From: Aculops lycopersici
Lineage: Eukaryota > Arthropoda > Arachnida > Trombidiformes > Eriophyidae
Length of the DNA stretch: 64,000 bases
Direction of reading: 5' to 3'
NCBI GenBank assembly: GCA_015350385.1
Contig: WNKI01000002.1
Coordinates: 9,583,879 to 9,647,878 of the forward strand
Numbering within the stretch: position 1 is the stretch's first letter; every line of letters starts with the position of its first letter. The position numbers and the translations under genes were made by a program. The notes beneath the pieces were generated by a model, which worked only from the letters and a program-made list of their open reading frames with translations, was not told the origin of the DNA and searched no databases. Positions 24,205 to 35,235 of this stretch are shown here, piece by piece.

Positions 24205-24265
24205 CAAGCATGTGCGTCTGGTTGTTAGTGCGAGCCCTCCACTACCAACCAGACGCACCAACTTG
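24205..24265. ncRNA. Candidate pre-miRNA-like hairpin
   Basis: A 19-nt arm at 24212-24230 pairs with 24240-24258 at 18 of 19 positions around a 9-nt loop. After a symmetric 3x3 internal loop a further 4 bp pair (24205-24208 with 24262-24265), giving arms of about 26 nt. This is the longest non-repetitive hairpin I noticed in the window. The size is at the lower limit for an animal pre-miRNA, and no known miRNA seed was recognised, so this is only a structural candidate. A young inverted duplication is the alternative. Confidence 0.3.
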
Positions 24266-26497
24266 AATCGAGAGTCGAGAGTCGAGAGTGTGTCCTGGTT
24301 AAACACAGGCAACAACAGGTTGCTGTGTTGGTAATCGTGGCGCCGATCGGGTTGCCATTGCCGTTGCATCTGCACCGGCACTTGCACCAGCTGCAGGTTG
24401 CCGCCAGCGCCGCTATCGTCGTTGTCCCGACCGGCTGGCGGCTTTCGAACGATAACCACCTGCAAGTCGGTACAGAGGAGCAGCACACTTGTTTGTAGCG
24501 ACACCACCACCAATGGCTTTACTTCAGCCCTCAAATCCACCAAGCGACTTACAGTAACGCGATTCGGTATTGCGACTCGGTCACTCGGGGTTCAAGTTTT
24601 CTCAGGACTCAAATTGGAACTCCGCCTTTTTGGGTTGGTTTTACACAAATACACACACGCACATTCACTTGAACGAGTGATGCAACTGATGCGCGTTCTC
24701 CAGCGTTGCAATAATTAGCGCGCGGTTTGGCATGGACGGCCCTGTATGCGACGCGCGTTATTATTTGCAAACTCACGAGTGCTCCCCTCACGTTGACTGG
24801 AGCGCGTGCGCCTGGTGCATATGTTCGAGCGAGCGCGTTACCTGAACGAGCAGGTGAGCAACAGAACGAGCTAACCAGCGAGCAAGTGAACGAGTAAGTC
24901 TCGTATAGAGTCTCATTAAGCTCGGCGCCGCTGGTGGCCCAGTTAACCGGTGACGACAGGATACCAGCCAGCGAGAGACTCAAGTTTGCCGCGTCGTTGT
25001 CTTCGACGTGGTGGTTGTCGGCGGCGGCGGCGGCTGTGGCTAGAGGTGCAAGAAAGTCTGGCATTTCATTTTGTCTCCTCGGCGAGAGAGCGAATGTGAG
25101 TCCAAGTTGCGGCGCGTCAAGAGTAGCAGTCGCCGTTTAGTCTCGCCGATTGTCGTAAGTGAATCATTGTCACCGATGGTCGCCACAATTGGCGCTGTGT
25201 TCAAGTCTTGCTCAATTGTGTTATGCGTTGTGTGTTTGTGTTGCATTGGCCAGCCAGCTAGCTAGCCAATTGACGTCTTGAGTAAACTGAACTCAAGAGC
25301 TCCAGTCGTCTTTGATCGCCAAACAACAACCCAAACCGAGGGAGAGCCCCGCGATTGGCGGCCACCAATATCAGCACCCGTGCCACCAGCAGCGAGATCA
25401 CCGGCTTGCTTTTGGCTAGGTTACACAAATAATAATGATGATAATAATAATAATAATAATAACACACAAGAAGCAGGCAAGTGAGCGGCGAGATTAAGAG
25501 AGCAACTGAGACGACGCATAGGAGAGCAACGCGCTCGCTGGCAAGGCGAAAGCGGTAAGCCAATAGAGAGAGAGCAACGCAGCACGGCGTTTGGAGAGCG
25601 CGCGCGCGCCGCGAAAACCTCGACCGAGAAAAGTGGGGAGCGACGCCGCGATAGAAGTTCAATGAAAGGTTTTCGTTCAGCCAATACCATTCAGCTAGGA
25701 AGTGGCCAAAGATTGGAGACCAATAGCAAGCATTCAGGCGAGAAACTCAAGATTAACAGCAAGTGAGCGACCAACCGACTGAGAGAGAGAGAGACTCATC
25801 ATTTTAGTTAAGCAAACACACACAAGTAACATCGAGGCAAACAGAAAAGTTATTTGTCGTTAGAAAATCGCCAATTTTCGAGTAGCTTGTGAGTCAGTTG
25901 ATTGGTTGGTTAAAGTAGTGCAACAAGCGCATTAGTAGCAATCAGTAAACGATTGAGTCAAGACCACGACAACAACTGAACGTTGAGAGAAAAACAGTGG
26001 TAAACGAGTTACTAGGAAACAGCTAACTAAAGACACAAACCACTACTAAGACGACAACAACGAGTACCACAAATTCAACTTTTAGCAGCAACCACTGCGC
26101 TACATCTAGACGACAAATTAAGGCGCACAAAAAGAGGAGCAGAAAATTGGAGCTTTGGTTCTAGATTTGCGCACTTCATTTCACCAACTCACTCACTCGC
26201 TCACTTCAATTGCCACCACCACCACCACCACTAATTCAATTTAGCCAATCAATAATTTACTCATCATCCCTCAAGATCATCTTTATCATCATCATCGTCG
26301 TCGTCGTCATCGTTGTCGATTGCCACGCGCCGAGAATCCGAGTTAATTTAGCGAGAGCGACCATCAAGTTGATTGTAGCTAAGTGGAAGAAAGCAATTCA
26401 AAGGCTGAAAGAACCTCAATCTTGGTCTGATTTCCATGTGCAACCATCATCAAGTAAATTACAGGTTTTTGCTCGATTTAAAACGTCACTTACCTAG

Positions 26498-26631
26498 ATG
26501 AGATCGCAAATAATTATTATGCCAAGCGATCAAAAGCAAGTTGAACCTAAGGAAGAGGGAGAAGCAAGCAGTAGTTGTAGTTGGCAAAAGAGAGGGAGAG
26601 GAGAAGGAGGAGGAGGAAACATGACATCATT

Positions 26632-26671
<40 letters not shown>

Positions 26672-27998
26672 ACTTCATTATCATCACTATCTTCTCAATC
26701 ATTGCCAACTACAAAAAGAGCAGCAGTTGATTCTAGGAAGACGCAACGAAAATCTCATTTAAGCAACGAAATGGTGACCATGAAGGATCACAGCAGCAAG
26801 CGAATGAACCAAATCAACAACATAACCACCAGAACCACCACTAAAACTACCTGTTGTCGGTGGAGTTCAAGTTTTGTTCTGTTACCAATGACAAGACAGA
26901 CACGTGGCATAAGATGCAGGCAACAGCAAAAAATTAGATGGCCAATCCCGCTAATGGCCTTGCTCCTGCTAGCTGCCCTCACCTGCCAGGTGCATGGGGC
27001 GCCCATGACTAGTACTCCCGTTTCCCCAACAACGGTCCCGTTGATGACGCCAACTACTCGCGCAAAAGCCACCACAGAGGCTCCAATGGCGCCAGCAGTA
27101 CATCAACAACCACCTGTGGAAGTGGCTAGGGATGCGAATGATGAACCTACTTTGTTGCTAATCCTCACTGAGAGAAGTCATAATGGCCAACAACAATCAA
27201 CCAGACCTCAACAAAACCACCAAATATCATCACCAACCAGGTAAGTTTATTAAAGATATTATACATATTTTATCTGATCATCTTTTATGCAATCAAATGT
27301 CAAGCTGTACCATCAGGAATAACTGTAATTGTTGATGTTGATGTTGTTTCTCAAGTTGTCGCTTCTCGCAGAGTTATCATAATGATAATAAATTTTTATA
27401 AGATGAGAATAAGAAAAAGTATTAAACATATATCATCATCGACTCCAATCCAATCGCATCAACCGCCAGCTTTCTCAGCCATTTGATCGGTGGTAGTGGT
27501 TTGCCGTCCAGAGCGCAAGTGCTTAAATTAATGCGACCTAGCGCCTACCAGTTGACCTTCCTGCCTTATGCTTAACTCACCTGGCCCAATCACGATGACG
27601 CAACACAACTTAGCGACCAACAATAGCGACGACAATGCGCAGCCAACTGATATCCTGACTGACTGACTGACTGACTGACAGATGATCTTTTGATTGGGAG
27701 AAAGAATGTATTACCAAACATGATTGTTGTTTTAAAATAGAAACTATAGCAGTTAATCTATAATGTGTTGCAGTAGAAATACTAATAATGATAATAATAA
27801 TAAACATACTCCTCCTAAAACATACTCACAACACCCATCAGGCATCTCATTAAACGAAGCGGAATCTCAGATCAACGACTAGCTGAGATCCAAATGATTA
27901 GGGCTTTAAAGAAGCAACTTGAGCGAGCTTCCAAATTAACCACCATAAACAATGAGACCGGCGGAAGTCAACAAGCAACGGCAAGTGCTTCCGATTGA
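26498..27998 (+). CDS. Candidate secreted peptide-hormone precursor, PTH-like
   Basis: Two exons: 26498-27240 (donor CCAG|GTAAGT) and 27842-27998 (acceptor CCCATCAG|G), 299 codons plus stop, phase 2 preserved. A hydrophobic segment LMALLLLAALTCQVHG is followed by a Thr/Pro-rich propeptide. Exon 2 reads HLIKR, then SGISDQRLAEIQMI and an amphipathic basic helix rich in K, R and L, 46 residues to the stop. The dibasic KR site directly before the peptide and the pattern S-x-I-S-D-x-R-L recall the start of vertebrate PTH (KKR then SVSEIQLM). From memory, arthropod PTH-like peptides carry a similar SDQRL core. The start is uncertain: the frame opens at 26498 after an in-frame stop, but ATGs at 26888 or 26954 would put the hydrophobic segment at the N-terminus as a classical signal peptide (169 or 147 aa). 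There is no amidation signal. A different class B GPCR ligand is the alternative. Confidence 0.6.
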
Positions 27999-28970
27999 TT
28001 GATAGTTTAGGGGTTTGAAGTAAACCAGCAATATGATATTGTCATCATCATGATGATGATGATTAGATACTCTAGCTCATACTAGCGCACTAACGAATTG
28101 TTATACCCACGTCGTGAAACCTTGACGTTTTGGAAGCAGCGACATGTTTTATCAATATTATTATCCTTATTAATATTATTACCACGATCAAATATAATTA
28201 TAATTATTAGTTATAATTAGCATCAATATTACTATTACTACCATTATTACTATATTCATAATCTGAGAACTCATTTGGTTGACAATATGAAAACTGACAA
28301 ATGAAAAAGATTGGACAACTATTACTATCAATATTATCATGATTACAATCACATTATCATCATCATCATAATCATCATGACCGCAAACTGCGAAAAATTG
28401 ATCTCATGAATCAAAGTGAAATAATAGAGAATCAGTTATGGAATACTATTATGATTATCATAATCATTGTCATAAGCATACATATATGATAATCGATACT
28501 CATCATCATAATCATCAAATTATTAATGAGAGAATTCTTCTCGCACACTTACTCACCTACTTTAATATAGTAGAGAGTAGACTAAATTATAATATAATAA
28601 CCTTACGAAGAGTACATACAAGTTTGTTACCACTTAGTTTTTCCCGGTTCAATTTAATTCGATTCACTTCTAACCCTTTGGGTTCAATTCATGTTTTAAC
28701 GTTTTTTTCTTTGAAACTAAATTGAACTCAGCGGCAACAAGTTGCAGCCAAATAACGCGACACAACTAGTGTCCCGTCTACTTGAGAGTGACAGAATGCG
28801 GCCTACTGCGATGGTGTCGATTTGAAATTTCATTGAGGAGGGAGCACAAATAGGATAGATAGGTTTAAAAGCCGCAGTGAAAGATATAAGTAAATATTTT
28901 ATTAATATTATATCTCTGCTCCAACTTGTTATTGTTGTCTTGTCCTCTGACCAATGGTAAGCCGGTCCGC

Positions 28971-29146
28971 TCCCCAGAAACCAGCGAACCCTTGTGCTGG
29001 TTTCGAGTTGCTTTTGAAGCACTTCTGGGGAAACACAGGCGAGTGGCCATGTGGCCACTTGTTGATGTTATTCCCAATCCTATGCCATGAAGCTGTCACT
29101 AACACCAACACCAACCAGTAGACTTGATAACCTCATCAAGTCTACT
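28971..29146. repeat. Cluster of inverted repeats able to form a branched structure
   Basis: A 9-bp outer stem (28971-28979 with 29023-29031) encloses two smaller perfect stems: 6 bp at 28980-28985/28996-29001 and 5 bp at 29009-29013/29017-29021. Together they make a 61-nt three-way-junction fold. It is followed by a 7-bp stem with 4-nt loop (29042-29059) and a perfect 12-bp stem with 6-nt loop (29117-29128/29135-29146). None is a simple repeat. I match it to no known RNA family; tRNA was considered and does not fit. Confidence 0.4.
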
Positions 29147-31610
29147 CATCATCATCATCATCATCATCATCATCAATGTAATCATGAGCTTTCATTCCTC
29201 TGGTTGAATTATCACGCGTGACTTACTGAAAGGGCGCAACAACTTGTTGAACCACACCACGACAAGACCGAAGTAGAATAGTTACACGATAACAATGACT
29301 TCTCTCAATACTAAAAACAAAAGAAGTGCCACATACAACAGGAAAATAAAATGCAGCAACTTGTTGCTGGCTTCGTTCCAGAATCGGGTGCCTCGAGCTG
29401 GAGCAGGACCAAGAGGATAAGGTTCAATTAACCGACTCTAAGAATGTGCAAAGTAAATACTCTTTATTGGTTACCTAACCCTCTACCGATCGATGGCTCG
29501 CCTATTGCAGTGTCACCAATTCACTGTGTGGTTTCCACTTATCGATCAATGGGTGAGAAATCTATCAAATGGTGGCGGCGGGGATTTGGATTTTGGTGCT
29601 TAAGATTCGGTGGCTAACAAGAGGGAGGGAAAAACTGAAGTGAGTGTAGGAATCACGAGGAGAGAGAGAGACTTACCAGGTCCCTAGATAGCCGAGTGTT
29701 CGAGTTTCGTTGAATTTGGTCTCATACCAAGCGATTTAACTAAGTGATTCTTGAATTAGATTAAGTCATAGGAGTTGGTTACATAGGTTTTGGAATGTCG
29801 ACCAAATTAATCATCAATGAAACGCTTGCTCAACTTCTGATATCTAATCAGAGGAAATTTTCAATGTCTAATAAACATTGTTGACTGTGGTTAAATATTA
29901 GTTGCAGAGAAAGATAGCAGTACCAAGACAAGAGCAACAAGTGCGGCTGCAATAATTAGCTAGACCGAAAGCTTCGACATAATTCATTCTCGTAACGTCA
30001 TCTAAGTGGGTTTCTACATAACACTAGCCAATCGAACAAAATTCAACCCCCAACATAAGAATAAGGCAAACCCTTTTGTTTAAATAAAATCTCAGTCCCG
30101 AGTTTGACTAAACGTCACTTTCTCTTTCTTGCTTGTGTCTTTGCCGCCAGATGAATGTAATCTAATCTAGCGAAACATCAACACTTTTCCTCCGTCAGTG
30201 TGTCAGAACCTTCTCTTGGGAAAAGATTCCATTCAATCATAGCCCAAGAGCAACTTGTTGCCGATTCAAACTAGTACATCCATGCGGCTATGTTGTCATG
30301 TTTCTAGCTCGAAAAGAACAAAATCGTTAGTTGTCACCATTGGTTGTGTCGACAGAAGACTGTCTCTAGGTGCCTCTTTGATTGGTTGGGAAATTGCAAT
30401 TAGGGGAGACAAAATTCTACTCGAACTTCGGCACTTTGATGACTGTTGGTTTTCTCGCAAGAGAAAAGTTTGCTACTGTGACGGAGGAGATAAACACTCA
30501 TTCTGACCGAATCATCTGACAATCGCCTGTTGAATCATCAATTACCTAATCTAATTGCTATCATCTATTCCTTGCACACAAAGAATACATATCGAATTTT
30601 CATTATATAAATTTGGTAATTGGAAAAATCAGCATGACATACGAACTTACAGTTTTTCTTGCCTGTCTCCATTCAGACATTCCAACTTCAAAACTCGGGG
30701 TGCCTGTTGATATCAGATTTACATTGAGATCTTAACGTCTAATCGAATCTGAAAAAAAATCGTCCCCACCATTGAGATTGTACACTTAAGTGCGCATCAT
30801 ACCTTACTCTCGTTGATTAGGTTTAGATGAATCTAATTACACACTCGAAGAATTGAGCGAGAGAAGGACAAGGAGATCTCAATAAGCGAGTAAACGAAAC
30901 GTCAGCCAGATTTACCAACTAACAATGACACCAACCCAATGCACTAATCCCAAATATCAATTTGACTGGCCGTTTTAGTTTATTTATAACGAGCGCGTCA
31001 AAAGTGACCTTCATTCTCTCGCACAAGTAACTCTCTTGTTTTTGTTTGGATTAATCAATTATGATGGTTATGACCATAATTATGATCAGGTTGATGAGGA
31101 TGAAACTAGCGCTCGATGGGCAATAAAACTTACACAAACGATTTTCAATGGAAACTAAAAATAAATAAGTGGCCAGCTATGATGGCGCCTGCGACTGCAC
31201 CCACAGGTGATCTCATATTAGCCAACTACCTGGCTAGCTGGTTAATCCATTTGGTTTTTCGCCTATGCGTTGGCTGCGTTCCACGGACTCCAGCCATGCA
31301 GGTCCAATTTGGGCTTTCCATTTTGTTCTTCTAATCCTCACTAACTCATTCATTTACCTGGCATCAGGCTCTCGCGTGTCACTCTTTCCGCACAGGTAAT
31401 CCCTGTCGACTAACTGACTGAGTGACTAGCTGGCGAAAGTCCGTTGAGCTACTCAAATCACGACGACAGTGGCAGACCAGGAGCCAAGGTGAGTGTCGGC
31501 CACTTGTTGCGCATTCTGGCTTCCTAAAGTCAGCTTAGTATGTATTTGTTATATACTGCAACGCTGTACTGTACAATATGCTTTCAACTTGCGCTCGACA
31601 CTTCATTTCA

Positions 31611-32010
31611 TCAAATTTTCTCTGGCTTCGCTGCTACCCAATGAAATTCCAGATTCGAATTTAGAGTGCGAAAGAGAAACATAGAGAGAGAGAGAGAGAG
31701 AGAGAGAGATCTAGTTTAAGGTTAAAGTACAATACCAACCGTAACGGTTGGTAGACGTAGTACGTGGGTTCGTTAACCGAAAAGAAAAAAANNNNNNNNN
31801 NNNNNNNNNNNTTTTACTTTACCTTCGGTCGTTCGTCGTCGTCGTACCCTAACTAGTAAAGTTAACCTACGAGTTACGTAAGTTAAGTAGTAGCGAAGAA
31901 GAACAATAGAGAGAGAGAGAGAGAGAGAGAGGAGATCATTTTGGTTAAAAGTTCAAATCAACCAACGTGGTTGACAGTACTGGGTGTTTCCAAGAAAAAA
32001 GAAAAACAAA
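31611..32010. repeat. Apparent false duplication around an (AG)n tract and a 20-N gap (31792-31811)
   Basis: The order is clean left flank (about 31611-31682), (AG)n (31683-31709), an error-laden version of the right flank (31710-31791), 20 N, an error-laden version of the left flank (31812-31907), (AG)n (31908-31931), and clean right flank (31932-32010). The noisy copies match their clean counterparts after removing inserted TA/GTA/CGT bases. This is best explained by two overlapping contig ends that were joined with Ns instead of merged, so true sequence length here is probably about 220 bases shorter. Confidence 0.75.
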
Positions 32011-32427
32011 TCCCATTTAGTTGTTTGTATTTCGTTTGTCTCCACTAATGGTGACAACTTTTCATAAAAACAAGGAAATAACTGGACACTTGTTCTAGTT
32101 GCCGACTCACACGTACAGTTATAGCAAGCACCAGCCACTCACTCTGTTATCAAGGGGAAGTAAAACCTAAACCATTTGATACCATTTCCTGCTAGACACT
32201 TGAAAAACAGGAGTAAGCAACGGGTTGGGTGGCTTGTTTAACTCAATCTAGTTTAGAGTGGTGTAGTTATAGCAAGTGTGCTGCTTTCGTCAGTTGTTTG
32301 AGTTTGAGCGAGTTGTTGTGGCCAATTCCTTTGAGAACCTTGACTTTTGGCTAGCCAACTTGAAGGTTGATTGACCAGCGGAACAGGTAGCCCAAAAGCA
32401 GGTAGTAGCCATAGCAGCAGCAGTAGA

Positions 32428-35079
32428 ATGAACGCCACTTTGGCTGTCGCCAGTGCGGCCAGCCACCTGTTGCCACTGATATTGGATGCAACGAACGGCA
32501 CAGCCACATCGGCTGCCTTACTGGCGCAAAATCAATCAGCTTTCGCTGGCAGGCAATTGGAACCGATAGTTGATTTCACATCCAAAAATAACGATAGTTT
32601 AACGAAATCATTTAGCTCAAGAGAAAGCGATAACTTTACTTTACATCTGGAACATTATGGCGCCGAGAGCCACATTGCGCTCAAGAGCATCGCCATGCAG
32701 CCAGCCCATCTACTCAAGATGCAACAAGACGAAGACATTCAATCGCGAATCCTCAGCAAGTCGCCCGAAGGTTACTATGTGTTTGATAACATTACGCTCA
32801 AGGTAACTATCTGATTAGTCAATGAGTAATCAACAAACTTTAATAAGCTGAAATCATTTGGAATGCTCAATTATACCTTGACTCAACTCAACTTTAATCC
32901 CAATCTTAATAACAACCGAACCACCATTTAGTCTTGCAGGGATATACTCAAGCCCAAGGGAGTTGATAGATGCGTTTTGACTGACTACATCGAAGACTGT
33001 GTTAGCGACGAGGGACTCATCGACTATGTGGCCTTCTTCTTTTGTGCCTTTAGTCCCGAGCGACTGCCGTTAGCTTTATTTATATCAATCCTATGGTTAT
33101 TGACTCTATTTGTTGCAACGGGAGTGACAGCAACCGATTTGTAAGTAGAGAGGAGAAGAAACTGAATTTTTTTTATCAACTTTTACCTGCAAAATGAATG
33201 AAACATCAGCGAACAGGTAAAACAACTAACGCAACAAGTGTCCATCAACAGTCTATGTCCCGCCCTATTCATGATTTCCAAGACCCTGGGCCTATCGCAA
33301 AACATTGCGGGCGTCACCTTTCTCGCCTTTGGCAACACTTCAGCCGACATTTTCGCGGCCATCAATGGAATTAGACTCGGAAAACCTGATCTCGTCATAA
33401 GTGTTATTTATGGAAAGTATTACTACTCCTTAATTATCTTCTTTCTCTCACCTTCTTCCCCTGAATCAGGAAAAAATTGTAACAAGATTTACTAATTGAA
33501 AACCTGTTTACCTCCTATTTCAATCACAAAAAACTACTAAATGAAACAACACAACCAATGCTCATACGCCGCAGGAAGTGGCACTCTCATCACTACTGCC
33601 ATCGTGGGCTGCGTCTTTGCCATCAAGGATTTCCGCTTGGACAAGGTGATCTTTGTTAGAGACACTGTATTCTATATGGCCGCAGTTTCATTGTTGTTCT
33701 ACATCTTTGTTGTACCCCAAAGGATCAGGCTCCGAGATGCAGTTAGCCTCTTGGGTTTGTATGTCTTATATGTTATTGTAGTTTTATCCTCAAAGTATTT
33801 CACCAAAGACAGACCATTGAAGAACCTTCATGGCCCATCGAAGAAGGATTCCGACGAAACCGGAATCGAATTTGAAGGAGTTTACCTGGACGATGATCCG
33901 ACCGCTTCAATGGTTGTTATGCGGCGTTTTCTATTCTTAACCGACGATGCTCCCCAAATGAAGCCACCTGCTTTCAAGATCGACAATCGAAGTGAAAATT
34001 CAATCATGAGCAACGGGCACAGTAATTTAAGCAACATGGATAATACACTCACTGTGGCCACGCAAAAGTCAGGTCGCCGGGTAACTCTATTCGAGGAGAA
34101 CCTATTCACGGGTGTCAATAGTTTAACTCCAGAGGCAGCCAATAGCCACCGAAGGAGTCGCTCGGCATCGATATTGTCCATTAGCAAGATCCAGATGACT
34201 AATTTGAGGCGAGCTTCGCGCGACATCCGTCGCCAATCAATGGACTTTTTGGCTGCAGTTTCGCCCATTAAATTGGATGTTTGGAAGCAAAGAAATTGGG
34301 GCGGCAAGACGATGGAGCTGATAAAGGCGCCCATTAGATTGTTCCTTCTAATCACAACTCCAATGGCCGACGTTGAGGGCAAACACGAATGGAACAAGTT
34401 GCTAAGCACACTGCATTGCATCACCGGTCCCATATTTGTGGTATTCGCCTTTGGCTATGGATTTGAATGGTCGGGTCCACTTCCTATTCCCGTTTGGGTT
34501 TTCCTCATAACCGCGCCCATTTCTCTAGTCATTATATTCACCTCAACCTCAGAAACACCACCCTTCTATTACAATGCCTACTCCTCCTATCTAGGCTTCA
34601 TTGTAGCCATCACCTGGATTTACACAATCTCGAGCGAAGTTATTAACCTGTTGCGCGCCCTAGGTATTGCGTTTAATTTGTCAAACGAAATTATGGGCCT
34701 CACCATTTTGGCCTGGGGAAATTGTTTGCTGGATTTTATAACAAACGTTTCGATTGCTCGCAAGGGATTACCAAAGATGGCCATCGCCGCCTGCTACGGA
34801 GGGCCACTAATGAGCACACTTGTTGGAATCGGCCTGCCCTCCTTCATAACTCTTGTCGTGGATCCAAATCACAATACGGCGCTAGGAGCCTCGCCTCTTC
34901 TATACATTATCTTCTCCTTCCTAATCTTTGGACTGATTTCCACGTTGGTTGTAGTTATCATACTCAAGTTTCAGGTGAAGCGCGGACTTGGCTTCTATTT
35001 GGTGGCTTTGTATTTAATATTGATTGCAGCCGAGTGGCTAACTGAGTTTGAAGTATTGAGTTTTCCGTTTTTAGTGTGA
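32428..35079 (+). CDS. SLC8B1: Mitochondrial sodium/calcium(lithium) exchanger NCLX (SLC8B1)
   Basis: Four exons: 32428-32802, 32932-33140, 33252-33416 and 33579-35079; 749 aa, frame kept across three GT-AG introns of 129, 111 and 162 bp. NCLX exports Ca2+ from the mitochondrial matrix in exchange for Na+ or Li+. The N-terminal Cys-rich segment ending DEGLIDYVAFFFCAF is typical. Alpha-1 reads NIAGVTFLAFGNTSADIF (212-229) and alpha-2 GLTILAWGNCLLDFITN (near 624-640), where relatives usually have GNGAPDIFSA and GNSIGD, so the ion-site neighbours differ while Asn223/Asp227 and Asn631/Asp635 are kept. The long central loop has two PKA-like sites, RRAS (Ser463) and RRQS (Ser470). The ATG at 32428 is the first in the frame; an upstream untranslated exon is possible. 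For exon 3/4 the donor at 33417 and acceptor ending at 33578 give YGNGTL, matching the FGAGVL of relatives. Confidence 0.9.
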
Positions 35080-35100
35080 TGCCAAAATGATCAACTACTA

Positions 35101-35106
35101 AATAAA
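35101..35106 (+). promoter_or_regulatory. Poly(A) signal AATAAA of NCLX
   Basis: AATAAA begins 21 nt after the NCLX stop codon, in keeping with the short 3' UTRs of this window. Confidence 0.55.
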
Positions 35107-35235
35107 TATCTAGTGAGGTCATGAACACAAGATTTCAAATTCAATGCACTTCCATTGGCATACTTTTATCCATTGATTGTAAGCTTCTCAGTTCGTTTGT
35201 CGAGCTTTCGCCACTTGAATGGTTAGACTACAGAC

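Larger units (their letters stand above)
16623..26497. other. Long gene-free region with hairpins, microsatellites and a CpG-rich end
   Basis: No gene can be supported. An ATG-led 34-nt open stretch at 17646-17679 ends in a good donor (GCAG|GTGAGT), but I found no partner exon. Hairpins are listed separately; a further perfect 8-bp inverted repeat lies at 23681-23698. Microsatellites: (CT)n near 18846-19097 with an N gap, (CT)n near 19820-19840, ACT repeats near 20457-20490, AGC repeats near 23225-23244 and AAT repeats near 25437-25462. 24350-25700 is richer in CpG than the flanks, and 25700-26490 is purine/CA-rich like an untranslated leader; both could be the promoter and 5' leader of the downstream peptide-precursor gene. 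Confidence 0.5.
27999..32427. other. AT-rich gene-free region
   Basis: No gene recognised. ATT/ATC/TAA-rich sequence from 28000 to 28550 probably includes the 3' UTR of the peptide-precursor gene. (ATC)n lies near 29146-29175. A strong plus-strand donor AAG|GTGAGT at 31489-31491 has no coding exon before it and could end an untranslated first exon of NCLX, whose ATG is about 940 bp downstream. A hairpin cluster and an assembly artefact are listed separately. Confidence 0.5.

Noticed and set aside
26210..26497. 95-codon open frame just before the peptide-precursor gene
   Set aside because: Its proline, isoleucine and valine runs come from CCA, ATC and GTC repeats. It ends at a TAG directly before the ATG at 26498, which suits an untranslated leader.
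28971..29031. tRNA gene
   Set aside because: The branched fold lacks the A and B box sequences, the seven-base anticodon loop and the usual tRNA stem lengths.
31727..31750. 9-bp inverted repeat TACCAACCG/CGGTTGGTA
   Set aside because: It lies in the error-laden duplicate beside the N gap; the clean copy has a weaker, different stem.
31930..31950. GAGATCATTTTG, resembling the start of the bantam miRNA
   Set aside because: Identity stops after 12 bases, and the neighbourhood does not form a miRNA-type hairpin with the sequence as an arm; it also lies in the artefact zone.
33413..33574. GA-AG intron in NCLX
   Set aside because: A canonical GT-AG intron shifted by four bases at both ends gives a same-length, family-consistent protein.
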